DNA from: Rhodococcus sovatensis
GTDB lineage: Bacteria; Actinomycetota; Actinomycetes; Mycobacteriales; Mycobacteriaceae
DNA: 64,000 nucleotides
Direction: 5' to 3'
NCBI RefSeq assembly: GCF_037327425.1
Contig: NZ_CP147846.1
Span: 5,828,001 to 5,892,000, forward strand
Positions 1-9,242 of this stretch are shown here, piece after piece. The translations under genes and the position numbers were made by a program. The notes under the pieces are model-generated. The model was given only the letters and a program-made list of their open reading frames with translations. It had not been told where the DNA came from and did not search any database. The stretch's first letter is position 1. Each line of letters opens with the position of its first letter.

Positions 1-27
1 CAGCGAGATCGGGTTCAGGAGTCTCGG

Positions 28-951
28 TCATCGCGGTGCACCGACCGCGGCATCGCTGGGGGTCTCGCTGTTCGAGAGCCGTGTATTCGACAGCGTGGTG
101 GTGATCCGGGTGAACGCCGAACTCGCGGCTTCGACAACATCGATGACCTTGTGATAGTTACTGGGGAAGATTCGCGCCACCAGATCGGGAATCTTGGCAC
201 TCGCTCCGATCAGCACGCGGGGGCGACGTCGCGCGACCCCGTCCATGATCGTGCTGGCTGCAGTCTCGGCGCTGATCGTCAGGATGCTCTCGAACTCCAG
301 GCTGGCGCGCCGCGCCGCCGCTGCTTCCTCGGTGGTCATCAACGACCCAATTCGAGCCTGCCGTGCAATGTTGGTCTTGATGCCGCCCGGATGTACGCAG
401 GTGACACCGACTTCGGTCCCGGCAAGCTCGGCTCGGAGTCCTTCGGTAAACCCACGGATGCCGAATTTGCTTGTAGCGTAGGGAATATTTTGGGCGGGCG
501 CAACAAGTCCGAATACGCTCGAGACGTTGACGATGTGCGAACCGGGGTTCGACAGCAGGCGGGGCAGCAGCGCGCGGGTAAGCAGAATGGGTGCACCCAG
601 ATTGATGTCGATCAGCCAGTCGAATTCTTCCTCGCTGATCTGCTCGAATGCGCCGGTCATTGCGACGCCGGCATTGTTCACCAGCAGTGAAAGTTCGGTG
701 AATTCGACGGCCAGCTTGTCTCCGAGTTCACGGGTGGCCGCGCGATCGGAAAGGTCGACTGTGAACAGGGAGACCGTGCTTCGAGGGCACTGGGTGCTGA
801 CGATCGACGACGTGTCCGCGAGGCCAGCCGAGTCCCGGTCCAGAAGAACCAGGTTCATCCCGCGCCCCGCGAGTGCTCGCGCCAACTCGCGGCCTATTCC
901 ACTCGCTGCACCGGTAATCACAGCGGTGCCGGAGAAGTCGAATTCACGCAT
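28..951 (-). CDS. Short-chain dehydrogenase/reductase (SDR)
   Basis: Classical SDR of 307 aa, likely an NAD(P)-dependent alcohol or ketone oxidoreductase. The cofactor motif TGAASGIG is near residue 14, NNAG near residue 92, and the catalytic Ser and YATSK follow near residues 143-160. The C-terminal tail of about 50 residues is longer than the usual 250-aa SDR and may bind a membrane or partner. It is the last gene of a minus-strand operon: its ATG overlaps the stop of the upstream monooxygenase gene by 8 nt. That context suggests it interconverts an alcohol and the ketone used by that monooxygenase, which is an inference. The family assignment is secure; the substrate is not. Confidence 0.88.
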   Translation of the reverse strand: MREFDFSGTAVITGAASGIGRELARALAGRGMNLVLLDRDSAGLADTSSIVSTQCPRSTVSLFTVDLSDRAATRELGDKLAVEFTELSLLVNNAGVAMTGAFEQISEEEFDWLIDINLGAPILLTRALLPRLLSNPGSHIVNVSSVFGLVAPAQNIPYATSKFGIRGFTEGLRAELAGTEVGVTCVHPGGIKTNIARQARIGSLMTTEEAAAARRASLEFESILTISAETAASTIMDGVARRRPRVLIGASAKIPDLVARIFPSNYHKVIDVVEAASSAFTRITTTLSNTRLSNSETPSDAAVGAPR

Positions 952-2497
952 GAGAGTGTCCTTTTCGTGGGGTAGATGGGGCCGGTACCGAAGCGAGTGG
1001 CGAGGATATGGAGGTGATGCGCTTTCCGAACAGCAGCTCCGTCTCCTCGTCCAGTTCCGATCTGAACATTTTGAGGTCGCGGAGATAGTTCTGGTGGAGC
1101 CGCCATGGCGTGCGATCGCCTTGACGCGGGAATGCCTCGACGGCTCTCTGCACGTATCCGGACTTCAAGTCCACGAACGCGCTTCCGATGGAAACCGAGG
1201 GCTTGATGGGGACCACGTAGTCGACGTCGCGGTCGGACAGGTGGTCGAGCATGGCGGCGATGCGTGCGCTGACGAGATCGGCCTTCAAGGTCCACGAGTT
1301 GTTGGTGTATCCCATCACCAGATTGAAGTTCGGCACACCCGAGAGCATCATTCCCTTGAACACCACGGTGTCGGGCAGGTCGACCTTCTCGCCGTCGACG
1401 GTCAGCTCGATACCACCGATCGGGAGCATGGTCAGGCCGGTGGCGCTGACGACGATGTCGGCTTCGATCAGTCGGCCGGATTCGGTCCGCACACCGGTGG
1501 CCTCGAAGCAGCCGACCGAATCGGTGACGATGTCGGCCTTTCCGCTCTCGATGCAGTCGAACAGGTCGCCGTCGGGTACCACACAGACTCGTTGATCCCA
1601 CGGGTCGTAGGGGGGTGCGAAGTCCACGTCGACGGGGTAGTCCGGGCCGAGGCGTTTGACGGTGTCACGTCGGATGAGCCACCGGGAGATGGCCGGAAAC
1701 TTCTTCGAAAGTTCGTAAGACACAACGTTCCCGACCACGTATTTCCAGAACAGGATCTTGCGACCCAGCTGCGGGGAGAGTAGCGCGGTGATCCTTTCGC
1801 TGAACGGGTCGACGGCAGGTACGGACACGATGTACGTCGGGGTCCGCTGCAGCATGGTGACGTGTTCGGCGTCCCGCGCGAGGTTCGGCACCAGGGTGAT
1901 CGCGGTGGCACCGCTTCCGATAACCACGACCTTCTTGCCGGACCAGTCCAGGTCTGTCGGCCAGAACTGAGGTGTGACCATAGTTCCGTCGAATGTGTTC
2001 TCGCCCTCGAACGAGGGGCGGTGACCGTTGTCGTGGTCGTAGTATCCGGCGCACGCAGAGAGCCACCGACACCGAAAATACACGACGGCACCATCGGCGG
2101 CGCGTATCGCGGTGACGTCCCAGCGTGCCGTGCTGCTGTCCCAAGACGCGCCGATCACCTTGTGACCGTATCGAATCCGTTCCGCGACCCCGTATTCCGC
2201 AGCGGTGTCGCGAAGGTAGTCCAGGATGTCCGATCCGTCAGCGATCGTCCGATGTCCGGCCCATGGCCGGAACGAGTAGCCAAAGGTGAACATGTCGGAA
2301 TCTGACCGAATCCCCGGGTAGCGAAACAGGTCCCAGGTTCCACCGAGGTCCGCGCGAGCCTCCAGTATTACGTAGGTGCGTTCGGGGCGATCCATCGTCA
2401 TGTGGCAGGCGGCACCGATTCCGGAGAGGCCTGCTCCGATGATCACCATGTCGAGGTCGACGGGATCGTCGTCGTTCGGTCGAGATTGTCCTATCAC
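944..2497 (-). CDS. Flavin-containing (Baeyer-Villiger-type, EthA-like) monooxygenase
   Basis: FAD- and NADPH-dependent monooxygenase of 517 aa. An N-terminal FAD motif GAGLSGIGAACHM is near residue 22 and a second Rossmann motif GSGATA lies just after the fingerprint region, as in EthA-type Baeyer-Villiger enzymes that turn ketones into esters. The fingerprint FxGxxxHxxxW reads FDGTMVTPQFW here, so the usual His is Thr (codon ACA on the minus strand). This may change the activity or mark a divergent clade. The gene lies 66 nt downstream of the CYP102-like gene and overlaps the following SDR by 8 nt. The family is clear; true Baeyer-Villiger activity is uncertain because of the missing His. 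Confidence 0.85.
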   Translation of the reverse strand: MIGQSRPNDDDPVDLDMVIIGAGLSGIGAACHMTMDRPERTYVILEARADLGGTWDLFRYPGIRSDSDMFTFGYSFRPWAGHRTIADGSDILDYLRDTAAEYGVAERIRYGHKVIGASWDSSTARWDVTAIRAADGAVVYFRCRWLSACAGYYDHDNGHRPSFEGENTFDGTMVTPQFWPTDLDWSGKKVVVIGSGATAITLVPNLARDAEHVTMLQRTPTYIVSVPAVDPFSERITALLSPQLGRKILFWKYVVGNVVSYELSKKFPAISRWLIRRDTVKRLGPDYPVDVDFAPPYDPWDQRVCVVPDGDLFDCIESGKADIVTDSVGCFEATGVRTESGRLIEADIVVSATGLTMLPIGGIELTVDGEKVDLPDTVVFKGMMLSGVPNFNLVMGYTNNSWTLKADLVSARIAAMLDHLSDRDVDYVVPIKPSVSIGSAFVDLKSGYVQRAVEAFPRQGDRTPWRLHQNYLRDLKMFRSELDEETELLFGKRITSISSPLASVPAPSTPRKGHSHA

Positions 2498-2563
2498 GGG
2501 CGTTGTCCGTTCGTAGATGTTGTCGTTATTGGGCAGGCGGTGGGCGCGTGAGATCCCGGCGAT

Positions 2564-5500
2564 CTATTGGGTCCAGACGTCCGAGACGTAGCGGCCGTCT
2601 GCGCGGAGCAGCTCGACGCGCTCGCGGGCTCGGTGCGTATCGAGTCCAGCATGGTCCGAGAAGATCTGCGTTAGAGCAAGATCCACTCCGACGCCGACCC
2701 GGGATCCATCACCGCAGACACGAATCTGGCATCCGGCATCCACCATTGCCAGAATTTCTGCACCTTCGGCAATCATCCTGTCCTGGACGAAACGCTGTCC
2801 GTCCACCGGATCCATGGCGAACGTCGGACGCATACTCACTACGCCCTCCGCCTCCGCCTTCTCCAGTTCCTCTCGGTGCAGGTAGTCGACCTCGGGATGG
2901 TCACAGCCGAAATACGCGAGCAGTGGAGCTGCGCTTCGCGCGGCAAGTCGGTCCTGGATCACGCCGCGGAAGGGCGCCAGGCCGGTTCCAGCGGACACCA
3001 CGATGGCGGGCGCATCGGCTGTCAGGCGGAACCCGTCGCTGCACGGAATCACTCGCGCCGCGATGGTCTCGGAAGCCCTGAGCGATGACAGCCAATTCGA
3101 CGCCGTGCCTCGATAGTTCGATCCCCGCTCCGGCGCTCGATGCGGTGCGTCGAGCGCGGACACCATGAGATCGACGACACCGGGGCTGACGGAGGGCGAC
3201 GACGAGATGGAGTATCGCCTCGGGCGAAGCTCCGGCAACAGTCCGAGGAACACCTCGAGGGGCAGATCTATCGATTCGAATCGCTCCAGCAGATCGAGTG
3301 CACTCGTTCCGGTACGAACGACCTGATTATCGAACTCCTCGGCGTCCAGACCTGCGAGCGCACGCAAGGCCGCTTTCTCGGGAGGGCAGCTGCAGGCATC
3401 GGCCAGGGTGGTGATGGTAGCGAGCGATGCCGAATCCTGTAGCTCCACGGTGTCTTTCAGAATCTCTCGGAGCGAGGTGACACGGTTCCGAGGAAGGTGT
3501 GCACCACCACCGCGTCCGGTCAGTCGCACTGGGTTGTCCAACTCGACCGTGAATCTCTTCGCGACTCGCTCGACGTTTGCATCGAGATTTCGGGGAAGTA
3601 TCGCTATGTGGTCAGCTGTGCGATAGGTCGTCCCCTCGGGGAGTGCGAGCCGAATGTGCTTCTTCGATCGTCCCAGGTGGTGATCCATGTCGACCAGTTC
3701 GGTGCAGTCGAGAACGGTCATGGTGTCCAGTCGGACGTGTCGCGGAGAGTGTGCCGGAGGCGTCTGGCCGAGGGCGTCCTCCAGGGCGAGCTCGGCGTCG
3801 TCCGACGGGGCAGCGGTGGCCGTGGTTCCGATGGTGTCCCACAATGCACCCACCCATCGCTCGACGGTACCGGTGAATTCTCCTGCCACGTCGGCTTGCC
3901 CGCGTGGATGCACGCGAGTGGCCCCTGCCGCTGCGAGGCGGGCGTCGACGAGAGTCGGGATATGTTGGTAGGTGGCAGCCCAATTACTGTCACCCACACC
4001 GAGAACCGCGAATCCGACACCGTCGAGGGCTCGGTCGTCGAGTCCCTGTACCCACTGGACGAACTGGGTGGCATCGTCGGTGGGGCGACCGTTGTAGGAC
4101 GATGCGACGACGACCAGCAGTGTTCCCGGATCGAGTGCATCGACGATCTCGTCGAGAGGATGCAGGGTGACGTCCATGCCGAGTTCGGTTGCCGTGGTGG
4201 TCAGTTCACTGGCGATCCGCGACGAGGTGCCCAGATTCGAGCCGTGTGCAACGACGAGTGTCCGGTAGTGATCGAGTTGTGGGCGGGTAATCTGCGGTTC
4301 GATTTCTGCCACCGGTGCGGTGGCCGGGGCCGCGGCCGGCCGGTGTCGGTCGGATGCCTGCCGGCGAATCGGAACGAGGGTGAAGCCTTCCGGCTTGATG
4401 GTGAGCGTCATGCCGATCTTCAGTTGGTAGTTGGTGCGATCGTCGAGCCGGAATCGGTGGATCAACATGCCCAGCACCAGCGTTGCCTCGTGCAGTGCGA
4501 ACTGTCTGCCGATACATGCACGTTCACCGTTTCCGAACGGTTTGTAGACGTGCACCGGACGCCGCGCGACCTGCTCCGGTGAGAAGCGTTCAGGATCGAA
4601 CGAGTCGACGTTGTCACCCCATGCGGGCACTCGGTGCAGGGCGGGTGTCAGGATCGTCATTGCTTCATCGGTGTGCAGGGCGTACTTGCCGCCCACTACG
4701 GTGTCCTCGAGTGGTTGTACTGCGTATCCGGGCGCGGTGGGCCACAGGCGAAGCGCCTCGTTGAGAATCTGGCGTACGTACGTCAGTTTGCCGACATCGG
4801 AGTAGGTCGGGTCGATGTCGTCGCCGGTTCCCCACAGTAGATCGACTTCCTGCTGTGCCCGCGAGAGCACCGCGGGGTTCTTGGCGAGGTAGTACAGCGC
4901 GAAAGAGAGTGCCCCGCCGGTTGTTTCGTGACCTGCGATCAAGAAGGTCATGACTTGATTGCGAACGTTATCGTCGTCCAACATAGTTCCGGTCCGCGGA
5001 TCGACCGAGTTCAGCATTCGACCGAGAAGATCGTCGGTTCGAGTCGGATCGTCCACCCGTCGTTGCTCGACGATGTCCTTGATCAGGTCTGTCATCAATC
5101 GGATGTCGGCGGCATACTGGGCATTCTTCCGCTTCGTGAAGCGGTTGACGATGTCCGGGAGCTCATTGGTGGCCTGGGCATGATTCAACGCACGCATCAT
5201 CGACGCAATGAAGGGGTGCGGTTCCGGACGGTCGAACGAGGCGAAGTCGTAGCCGAATCCACACATTCCGATCGTGTCGAACGTCAGTCGAGTCATGTCT
5301 GTCGGAACGTCGGTCGAGTACTGCGCTATCGCGTGCCGGTCCCAGCTGGCCAGCAGGCTGCGAGCGGCCGCGACCATCGTGGAGTGATACCCGCGCATGG
5401 CGTCGAGCGAGAACGCAGGCATCAGGATGTCGTGTGCCAGCTGCCAGTTCGGTTCTTCGTTGAATGCCGTGAAAAGGCCGTCGCCGCCGAGGTCGCGCAG

Positions 5501-5758
5501 TCGAAGTAGGTCGGAAGGTATGCATTTGACGAATCGATCGGTGTTGGAGAGTTCGGCGACAATATCGGGATCGGACACCAAGATCATGTCGTTACCGAAG
5601 ACGGACAGATTGAACACGGGTCCGAGGGTGCGGGACTCTTTCATCAGGTGCAGCATCGCGTCGGCACCGCGGGGCAGAGACAGTGCATGCCCGAAGTACG
5701 GCAGGCGACGACGTTGCGGTACTGGGACGGTGTTCGGGATCGGGCGGTGCGCTCCCAT
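2564..5758 (-). CDS. Self-sufficient cytochrome P450 / NADPH-P450 reductase fusion (CYP102-like)
   Basis: Single-chain fatty-acid-type hydroxylase of 1064 aa, close to the 1048 aa of P450-BM3. The heme domain comes first, with the heme-ligand motif FGNGERACIG near residue 410 and an I-helix AGHETT. It is followed by a flavodoxin-like FMN domain (HGSNLGTSS, about residue 500) and a ferredoxin-reductase-like FAD/NADPH domain with RRYSISSSP and a C-terminal VSDVW. The open frame extends upstream to 5809, but the ATG at 5758 has an AGGAG ribosome site six bases before it and gives the family's usual N-terminus. Expected activity is subterminal hydroxylation of fatty acids or alkyl chains using NADPH. 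It is divergent from a TetR gene and heads an operon with the monooxygenase and SDR genes. Confidence 0.95.
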   Translation of the reverse strand: MGAHRPIPNTVPVPQRRRLPYFGHALSLPRGADAMLHLMKESRTLGPVFNLSVFGNDMILVSDPDIVAELSNTDRFVKCIPSDLLRLRDLGGDGLFTAFNEEPNWQLAHDILMPAFSLDAMRGYHSTMVAAARSLLASWDRHAIAQYSTDVPTDMTRLTFDTIGMCGFGYDFASFDRPEPHPFIASMMRALNHAQATNELPDIVNRFTKRKNAQYAADIRLMTDLIKDIVEQRRVDDPTRTDDLLGRMLNSVDPRTGTMLDDDNVRNQVMTFLIAGHETTGGALSFALYYLAKNPAVLSRAQQEVDLLWGTGDDIDPTYSDVGKLTYVRQILNEALRLWPTAPGYAVQPLEDTVVGGKYALHTDEAMTILTPALHRVPAWGDNVDSFDPERFSPEQVARRPVHVYKPFGNGERACIGRQFALHEATLVLGMLIHRFRLDDRTNYQLKIGMTLTIKPEGFTLVPIRRQASDRHRPAAAPATAPVAEIEPQITRPQLDHYRTLVVAHGSNLGTSSRIASELTTTATELGMDVTLHPLDEIVDALDPGTLLVVVASSYNGRPTDDATQFVQWVQGLDDRALDGVGFAVLGVGDSNWAATYQHIPTLVDARLAAAGATRVHPRGQADVAGEFTGTVERWVGALWDTIGTTATAAPSDDAELALEDALGQTPPAHSPRHVRLDTMTVLDCTELVDMDHHLGRSKKHIRLALPEGTTYRTADHIAILPRNLDANVERVAKRFTVELDNPVRLTGRGGGAHLPRNRVTSLREILKDTVELQDSASLATITTLADACSCPPEKAALRALAGLDAEEFDNQVVRTGTSALDLLERFESIDLPLEVFLGLLPELRPRRYSISSSPSVSPGVVDLMVSALDAPHRAPERGSNYRGTASNWLSSLRASETIAARVIPCSDGFRLTADAPAIVVSAGTGLAPFRGVIQDRLAARSAAPLLAYFGCDHPEVDYLHREELEKAEAEGVVSMRPTFAMDPVDGQRFVQDRMIAEGAEILAMVDAGCQIRVCGDGSRVGVGVDLALTQIFSDHAGLDTHRARERVELLRADGRYVSDVWTQ

Positions 5759-5813
5759 GTGGACTCCTCGTATCGGATGCGACCCTCGCGGGTGACCTTG
5801 AACATACATCGAG

Positions 5814-5828
5814 TTGTTCGAACGACAA
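5814..5828. promoter_or_regulatory. Putative TetR operator in the CYP102 promoter
   Basis: The sequence TTGTTCGAACGACAA is an imperfect palindrome around GTTCGAAC, in the 214-bp gap between the divergent CYP102-like and TetR genes. A sequence identical at 12 of 14 positions occurs upstream of the paralogous TetR gene near 13.4 kb, which supports a shared operator type. Binding is inferred. Confidence 0.5.
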
Positions 5829-5972
5829 GGTCGATCGACAATCTTTTAACAAATTCTCAATATTCGGTCGTCGAGACGGTATCGGCGGACCGCGAGCGGG
5901 TCGGGCACCCGTTCGGAGGGTGCTTCGGCCGGGTGCGCAGCCCGGGCATTGGAGTCCGTCTACGATCGGCCC

Positions 5973-6620
5973 ATGGCACACGTGAGCGTCGAGGAACGGA
6001 GACCGCAGCTCGTCAGTGCTGCGATCGCTCTGATGAAACGCGAAGGAGCGCATGCGGCGAGTACCCGTGCGGTTGCCGCCGAGCTGGGTGTCGCGCAGGC
6101 CACGGTCCACTATGTCTTCGGCAGTAAAGAGGAGATGTACCGTGCCGTGATCATGAAACTCACCGACGATCTCGTGGCCTACGTGCAGGCCGTCGACGTC
6201 CCCGAGTTTCCGGATTTCGAACAATGCTTGGCGGTTCTGGTCAACCGACTGTGGCAGTCTCTGCTCGACGACCCGTACGCGCACCTGTTGCTCACCGAGC
6301 TGTCGGTCCTGGCGCTCCGCTCGCCGACGTTGAAGGCGCTCGTAGAAGATCACAGGATGGTCGTCGACCATGTCACCGGCTCGTTGATCAGGACGACAGC
6401 CGGCCGCGCCGGGGTCGAGCTACTCAACGATCCGATCCTGGTGGCGCAGTTCTTTCTCGCAGGATTCGATGGAATGACCCAGCAGCACCTTGCCGCACCG
6501 CACCCCGAGGCCGAGAGGTGGCGAGTCGAGAGCCTGATTTCCGCAACGACTGTCTTGGCAATCGGTACACCGTTGCAGCGGAGCGTTCCGTCCGTCCGAG
6601 AGGCCGATCCGCTGACGTAG
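5973..6620 (+). CDS. TetR-family transcriptional regulator
   Basis: TetR repressor of 215 aa with an N-terminal helix-turn-helix: STRAVAAELGVAQATVHYVF, followed by GSKEEMYRAV. The start at MAHVSVEER is preferred over an in-frame ATG 24 nt upstream because the paralogue at 13512 begins the same way (MAHVPAAER). It is divergent from the CYP102-like operon and probably represses it, perhaps sensing a fatty acid or similar compound. It shares strong similarity with the 13.5-kb regulator over the DNA-binding domain and into the ligand domain, so the two arose by duplication. Confidence 0.9.
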   Translation: MAHVSVEERRPQLVSAAIALMKREGAHAASTRAVAAELGVAQATVHYVFGSKEEMYRAVIMKLTDDLVAYVQAVDVPEFPDFEQCLAVLVNRLWQSLLDDPYAHLLLTELSVLALRSPTLKALVEDHRMVVDHVTGSLIRTTAGRAGVELLNDPILVAQFFLAGFDGMTQQHLAAPHPEAERWRVESLISATTVLAIGTPLQRSVPSVREADPLT

Positions 6621-6875
6621 GAGGCTTTGCCTGCGGCGCCTACGGAGGTCGGTGATGATTTGCGGGGATCGAACTGCGCCAGCGGTTACGCTACGGCGAA
6701 AGCTGATCCGACAAAGCTGCGGTCAGTGCAGTTGCTTCTGCTGTGCGGAGCAGGGTCACCGCTCGGGCGTGCGACAAGACGCCGGTTCCAGTGTCATCGA
6801 CCGACAGGGTGGGGCACGACGACGTGGACTTGCCCACCAGACACGGTTCCGCCGACCGATCACCGTGAATGCCCA
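6621..6875. other. Intergenic region without a recognised gene
   Basis: This 255-bp gap separates the convergent TetR and LysR genes. No convincing coding sequence or strong hairpin was seen. Confidence 0.4.
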
Positions 6876-7940
6876 TTAGGGTCCCTCGGGAATTGTCGTC
6901 GGCATTTGGGACGCCTTGAACCGTGGAGATTGGTCCTGGTATCCCATATCCCGGCTGGTAGCTGTTCCGATCGGCAACACCGGAACCTGCATTTCGGTCC
7001 GAATCGGGTCTTGCCCGGCGGGTTCGACGTGATGTCCAGAGACCGTGCCGTAGCGCTCCCGAAGGCCGACGACCTGGCGAAGCACCGCCCGCAGCGCAGG
7101 GTTTGTGCTGTCCTTCCGCCACGCGGCGAGCATGTTCACGCCGGGAGCGGAATCGCGGAGCTGTATGAACATCAGGTGCGGATCGGTGACATTGTCCGCT
7201 ACTGAAGCAAGAGTCAGGTGGCACCCCACTTCTGCGGATACCAGAGCGAGGGCGGTCTGGGTGTCGGGTGCGATCTGAACGACGTCGGGGACGAAACCGT
7301 GCGCGTCGGCCAATCGGCGTAGTCGATCGGGGAGTACTGATCCTTCGTGCAATGGCAACGACACGAAGTGTTCCTGTGCCAGCTGTTCGATTCCGATGTG
7401 TCGTGCATCGGCCAGAGGATGCGTGTCGGCGAACGCGACAACGAGGTGGTCGGGCATCACGACCTGGGACTCGACGGTGGACGGAATGACGTCCCATCTA
7501 CCGAGCGCAATGTCGGTGTCCCCGCTCAGAAGTCTCTTCATGGCTGGCTGGGCGAAGTTCTGGCTCGAGAGTTCGAGTTCGATACCCGGGTGCTGTGACC
7601 GAACGAGCCGAGCCAGTCTCGCGACCATGCGGTGTGTCGACACACCCGCGAACGCGATCCGCACGAGTCCGGTCTCGCCACCGTCGGCCGATACGACCGC
7701 GTTCTCAGCAGTGCGCATCGCTTCGAGCACCGCCCGGGCGGGATCTATCAAGGCCTTACCGCTGGCAGTCAATTTCACCGAACGGGTGTTGCGGTCGAAC
7801 AGGGTGGCACCGAGATGCTTCTCGAGCTGCTTGATGGTGCGACTCAACGGCGGCTGCGCGACGTGCAGACGCGCAGCCGCACGTCCGAAGTGGAGCTCTT
7901 CGGCCACGGCGAGGAACGCGCGAAGCTGTTCGACGTCCAC
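6876..7940 (-). CDS. LysR-family transcriptional regulator
   Basis: LysR regulator of 354 aa. It begins VDVEQLRAFLAVAEELHFGRAAARL and has the winged-helix sequence PPLSRTIKQLEKHLGATLFDR, followed by a periplasmic-binding-type effector domain. The start is the GTG at 7940, which has an AAAGGAG ribosome site five bases upstream; the open frame continues far upstream only as antisense of the next gene. The C-terminus is about 50 residues longer than the common 300 aa. It is divergent from the acyl-CoA dehydrogenase operon across 87 bp and is the likely activator of it. Confidence 0.9.
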   Translation of the reverse strand: MDVEQLRAFLAVAEELHFGRAAARLHVAQPPLSRTIKQLEKHLGATLFDRNTRSVKLTASGKALIDPARAVLEAMRTAENAVVSADGGETGLVRIAFAGVSTHRMVARLARLVRSQHPGIELELSSQNFAQPAMKRLLSGDTDIALGRWDVIPSTVESQVVMPDHLVVAFADTHPLADARHIGIEQLAQEHFVSLPLHEGSVLPDRLRRLADAHGFVPDVVQIAPDTQTALALVSAEVGCHLTLASVADNVTDPHLMFIQLRDSAPGVNMLAAWRKDSTNPALRAVLRQVVGLRERYGTVSGHHVEPAGQDPIRTEMQVPVLPIGTATSRDMGYQDQSPRFKASQMPTTIPEGP

Positions 7941-7979
7941 TCGAGCTCCTTTGTTGCCGAAATTGGTAAAACAGAAGTA

Positions 7980-7994
7980 CCAATTAAGTATTGG
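7980..7994. promoter_or_regulatory. Inverted repeat in the LysR/acyl-CoA dehydrogenase promoter region
   Basis: The sequence CCAATTAAGTATTGG has 5-bp arms (CCAAT/ATTGG) around a 5-bp spacer. It lies in the short AT-rich gap between the divergent LysR gene and its presumed target operon, where a LysR binding site is expected. Function is inferred from position. Confidence 0.4.
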
Positions 7995-8027
7995 ACTGAT
8001 GGTAATGCGGTAACCGATAGTTGTCCC

Positions 8028-9242
8028 ATGGATACGCTGAACCCCGATGTACCGGATGACGTCTTCGCGGACATGCTGAAGCAGATCTCCCACTTCGTGC
8101 GGTCGCGTGTCGTGCCGCGTGAACTCGAGATCATGAACACCGATTCGATTCCCGACGATCTGCGGAAACAGTCCGCCGAAATGGGACTGTTCGGCTACGC
8201 CATTCCGCAGGAGTGGGGCGGGCTCGGTCTCAATCTGATTCAGGACGTCGAGTTCGCGATGGAACTGGGCTATACCTCGTTGTCGCTGCGATCGATGTTC
8301 GGCACCAACAACGGGATCGCCGGGCAGGTGCTCGTGGGCTTCGGTACCGAGGAGCAGAAGGCGAAATGGTTGCCGGGCATGGCAGCCGGCGACATCGTCG
8401 CCTCCTTCGCATTGACCGAGGACGGGGCCGGATCCAATCCGGCAGGCCTGAAGACCACTGCGAAGGTGGACGGCACCGGGTGGGTCATCAACGGGAGTAA
8501 GCGATACATCACCAATGCTCCGATCGCGAACATGTTCGTCGTTTTCGCCAAGCTGGATCCGAAACCGGAGAGCGGCAACGGTATCGCGGTATTCCTGGTT
8601 CCCGCCGACACCGCGGGAATCGAGGTGGGCGTCAAGGATGCGAAGATGGGCCAGCAGGGCTCCGGAACCGCTGATGTGACGTTCACCGACGTGCGGATCG
8701 AGGCCGATGCGTTGGTCGGTGGCAACGGCGATGCAGGAGTGGAGCCTGCGGAACGACCCATGATCGATATCGGGTACAAGGCGGCGATGACGTCGTTGGC
8801 GCGCGGACGGGTACATATTGCCGCCATTGCCGTCGGTCAGGCGCAGCGCGCGCTGGACGAATCCGTGTCTTACGCCGCGGCGTCCACTCAAGGAGGAGAA
8901 CCGATCGGCAACTTCCAATTGGTGCAGGCCATGATCGCCGATCAGCAGGTCGGTGTCATGGCGGGGCGAGCGATGGTTCGTGAGGCCGCGCGGGCGTGGG
9001 TGCAGGAAACCGATCGGCGTATCGCCCCGTCTGCGGTGAAGCTGTTCTGCACCGAAATGGTGGGTAAAGTCGCCGATCTGGCCGTCCAGATCCACGGCGG
9101 TGCCGGATACATGCGAGAGGTCCCCGTCGAGCGCATTTACCGTGATGTGCGGCTTCTTCGGCTGTACGAGGGCACCAGCGAGATCCAACGGTTGATCGTC
9201 GGCGGCGGCCTGATCCGCGCCGAACAGAAACGCAACTCGTGA
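8028..9242 (+). CDS. Acyl-CoA dehydrogenase
   Basis: FAD-dependent acyl-CoA dehydrogenase of 404 aa that would introduce an alpha,beta double bond into an acyl-CoA. Visible features are the FAD/substrate motif ALTEDGAGSNPAG, the central WVINGSKRYITNAP, and the C-terminal IHGGAGYMREVPVERIYRD followed by YEGTSEIQRLIV. The start is the ATG beginning MDTLNPDVPDD; the open frame upstream is antisense of the LysR gene. Its TGA overlaps the GTG start of the CoA-transferase gene by 4 nt, indicating translational coupling. The chain of dehydrogenase, CoA-transferase and SDR suggests activation and beta-oxidation-like handling of a carboxylic acid. Confidence 0.93.
   Translation: MDTLNPDVPDDVFADMLKQISHFVRSRVVPRELEIMNTDSIPDDLRKQSAEMGLFGYAIPQEWGGLGLNLIQDVEFAMELGYTSLSLRSMFGTNNGIAGQVLVGFGTEEQKAKWLPGMAAGDIVASFALTEDGAGSNPAGLKTTAKVDGTGWVINGSKRYITNAPIANMFVVFAKLDPKPESGNGIAVFLVPADTAGIEVGVKDAKMGQQGSGTADVTFTDVRIEADALVGGNGDAGVEPAERPMIDIGYKAAMTSLARGRVHIAAIAVGQAQRALDESVSYAAASTQGGEPIGNFQLVQAMIADQQVGVMAGRAMVREAARAWVQETDRRIAPSAVKLFCTEMVGKVADLAVQIHGGAGYMREVPVERIYRDVRLLRLYEGTSEIQRLIVGGGLIRAEQKRNS

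Noticed and set aside
527..1783. 418-codon plus-strand frame
   Set aside because: It overlaps the SDR and monooxygenase genes on the opposite strand and has no domain; high GC keeps such frames open.
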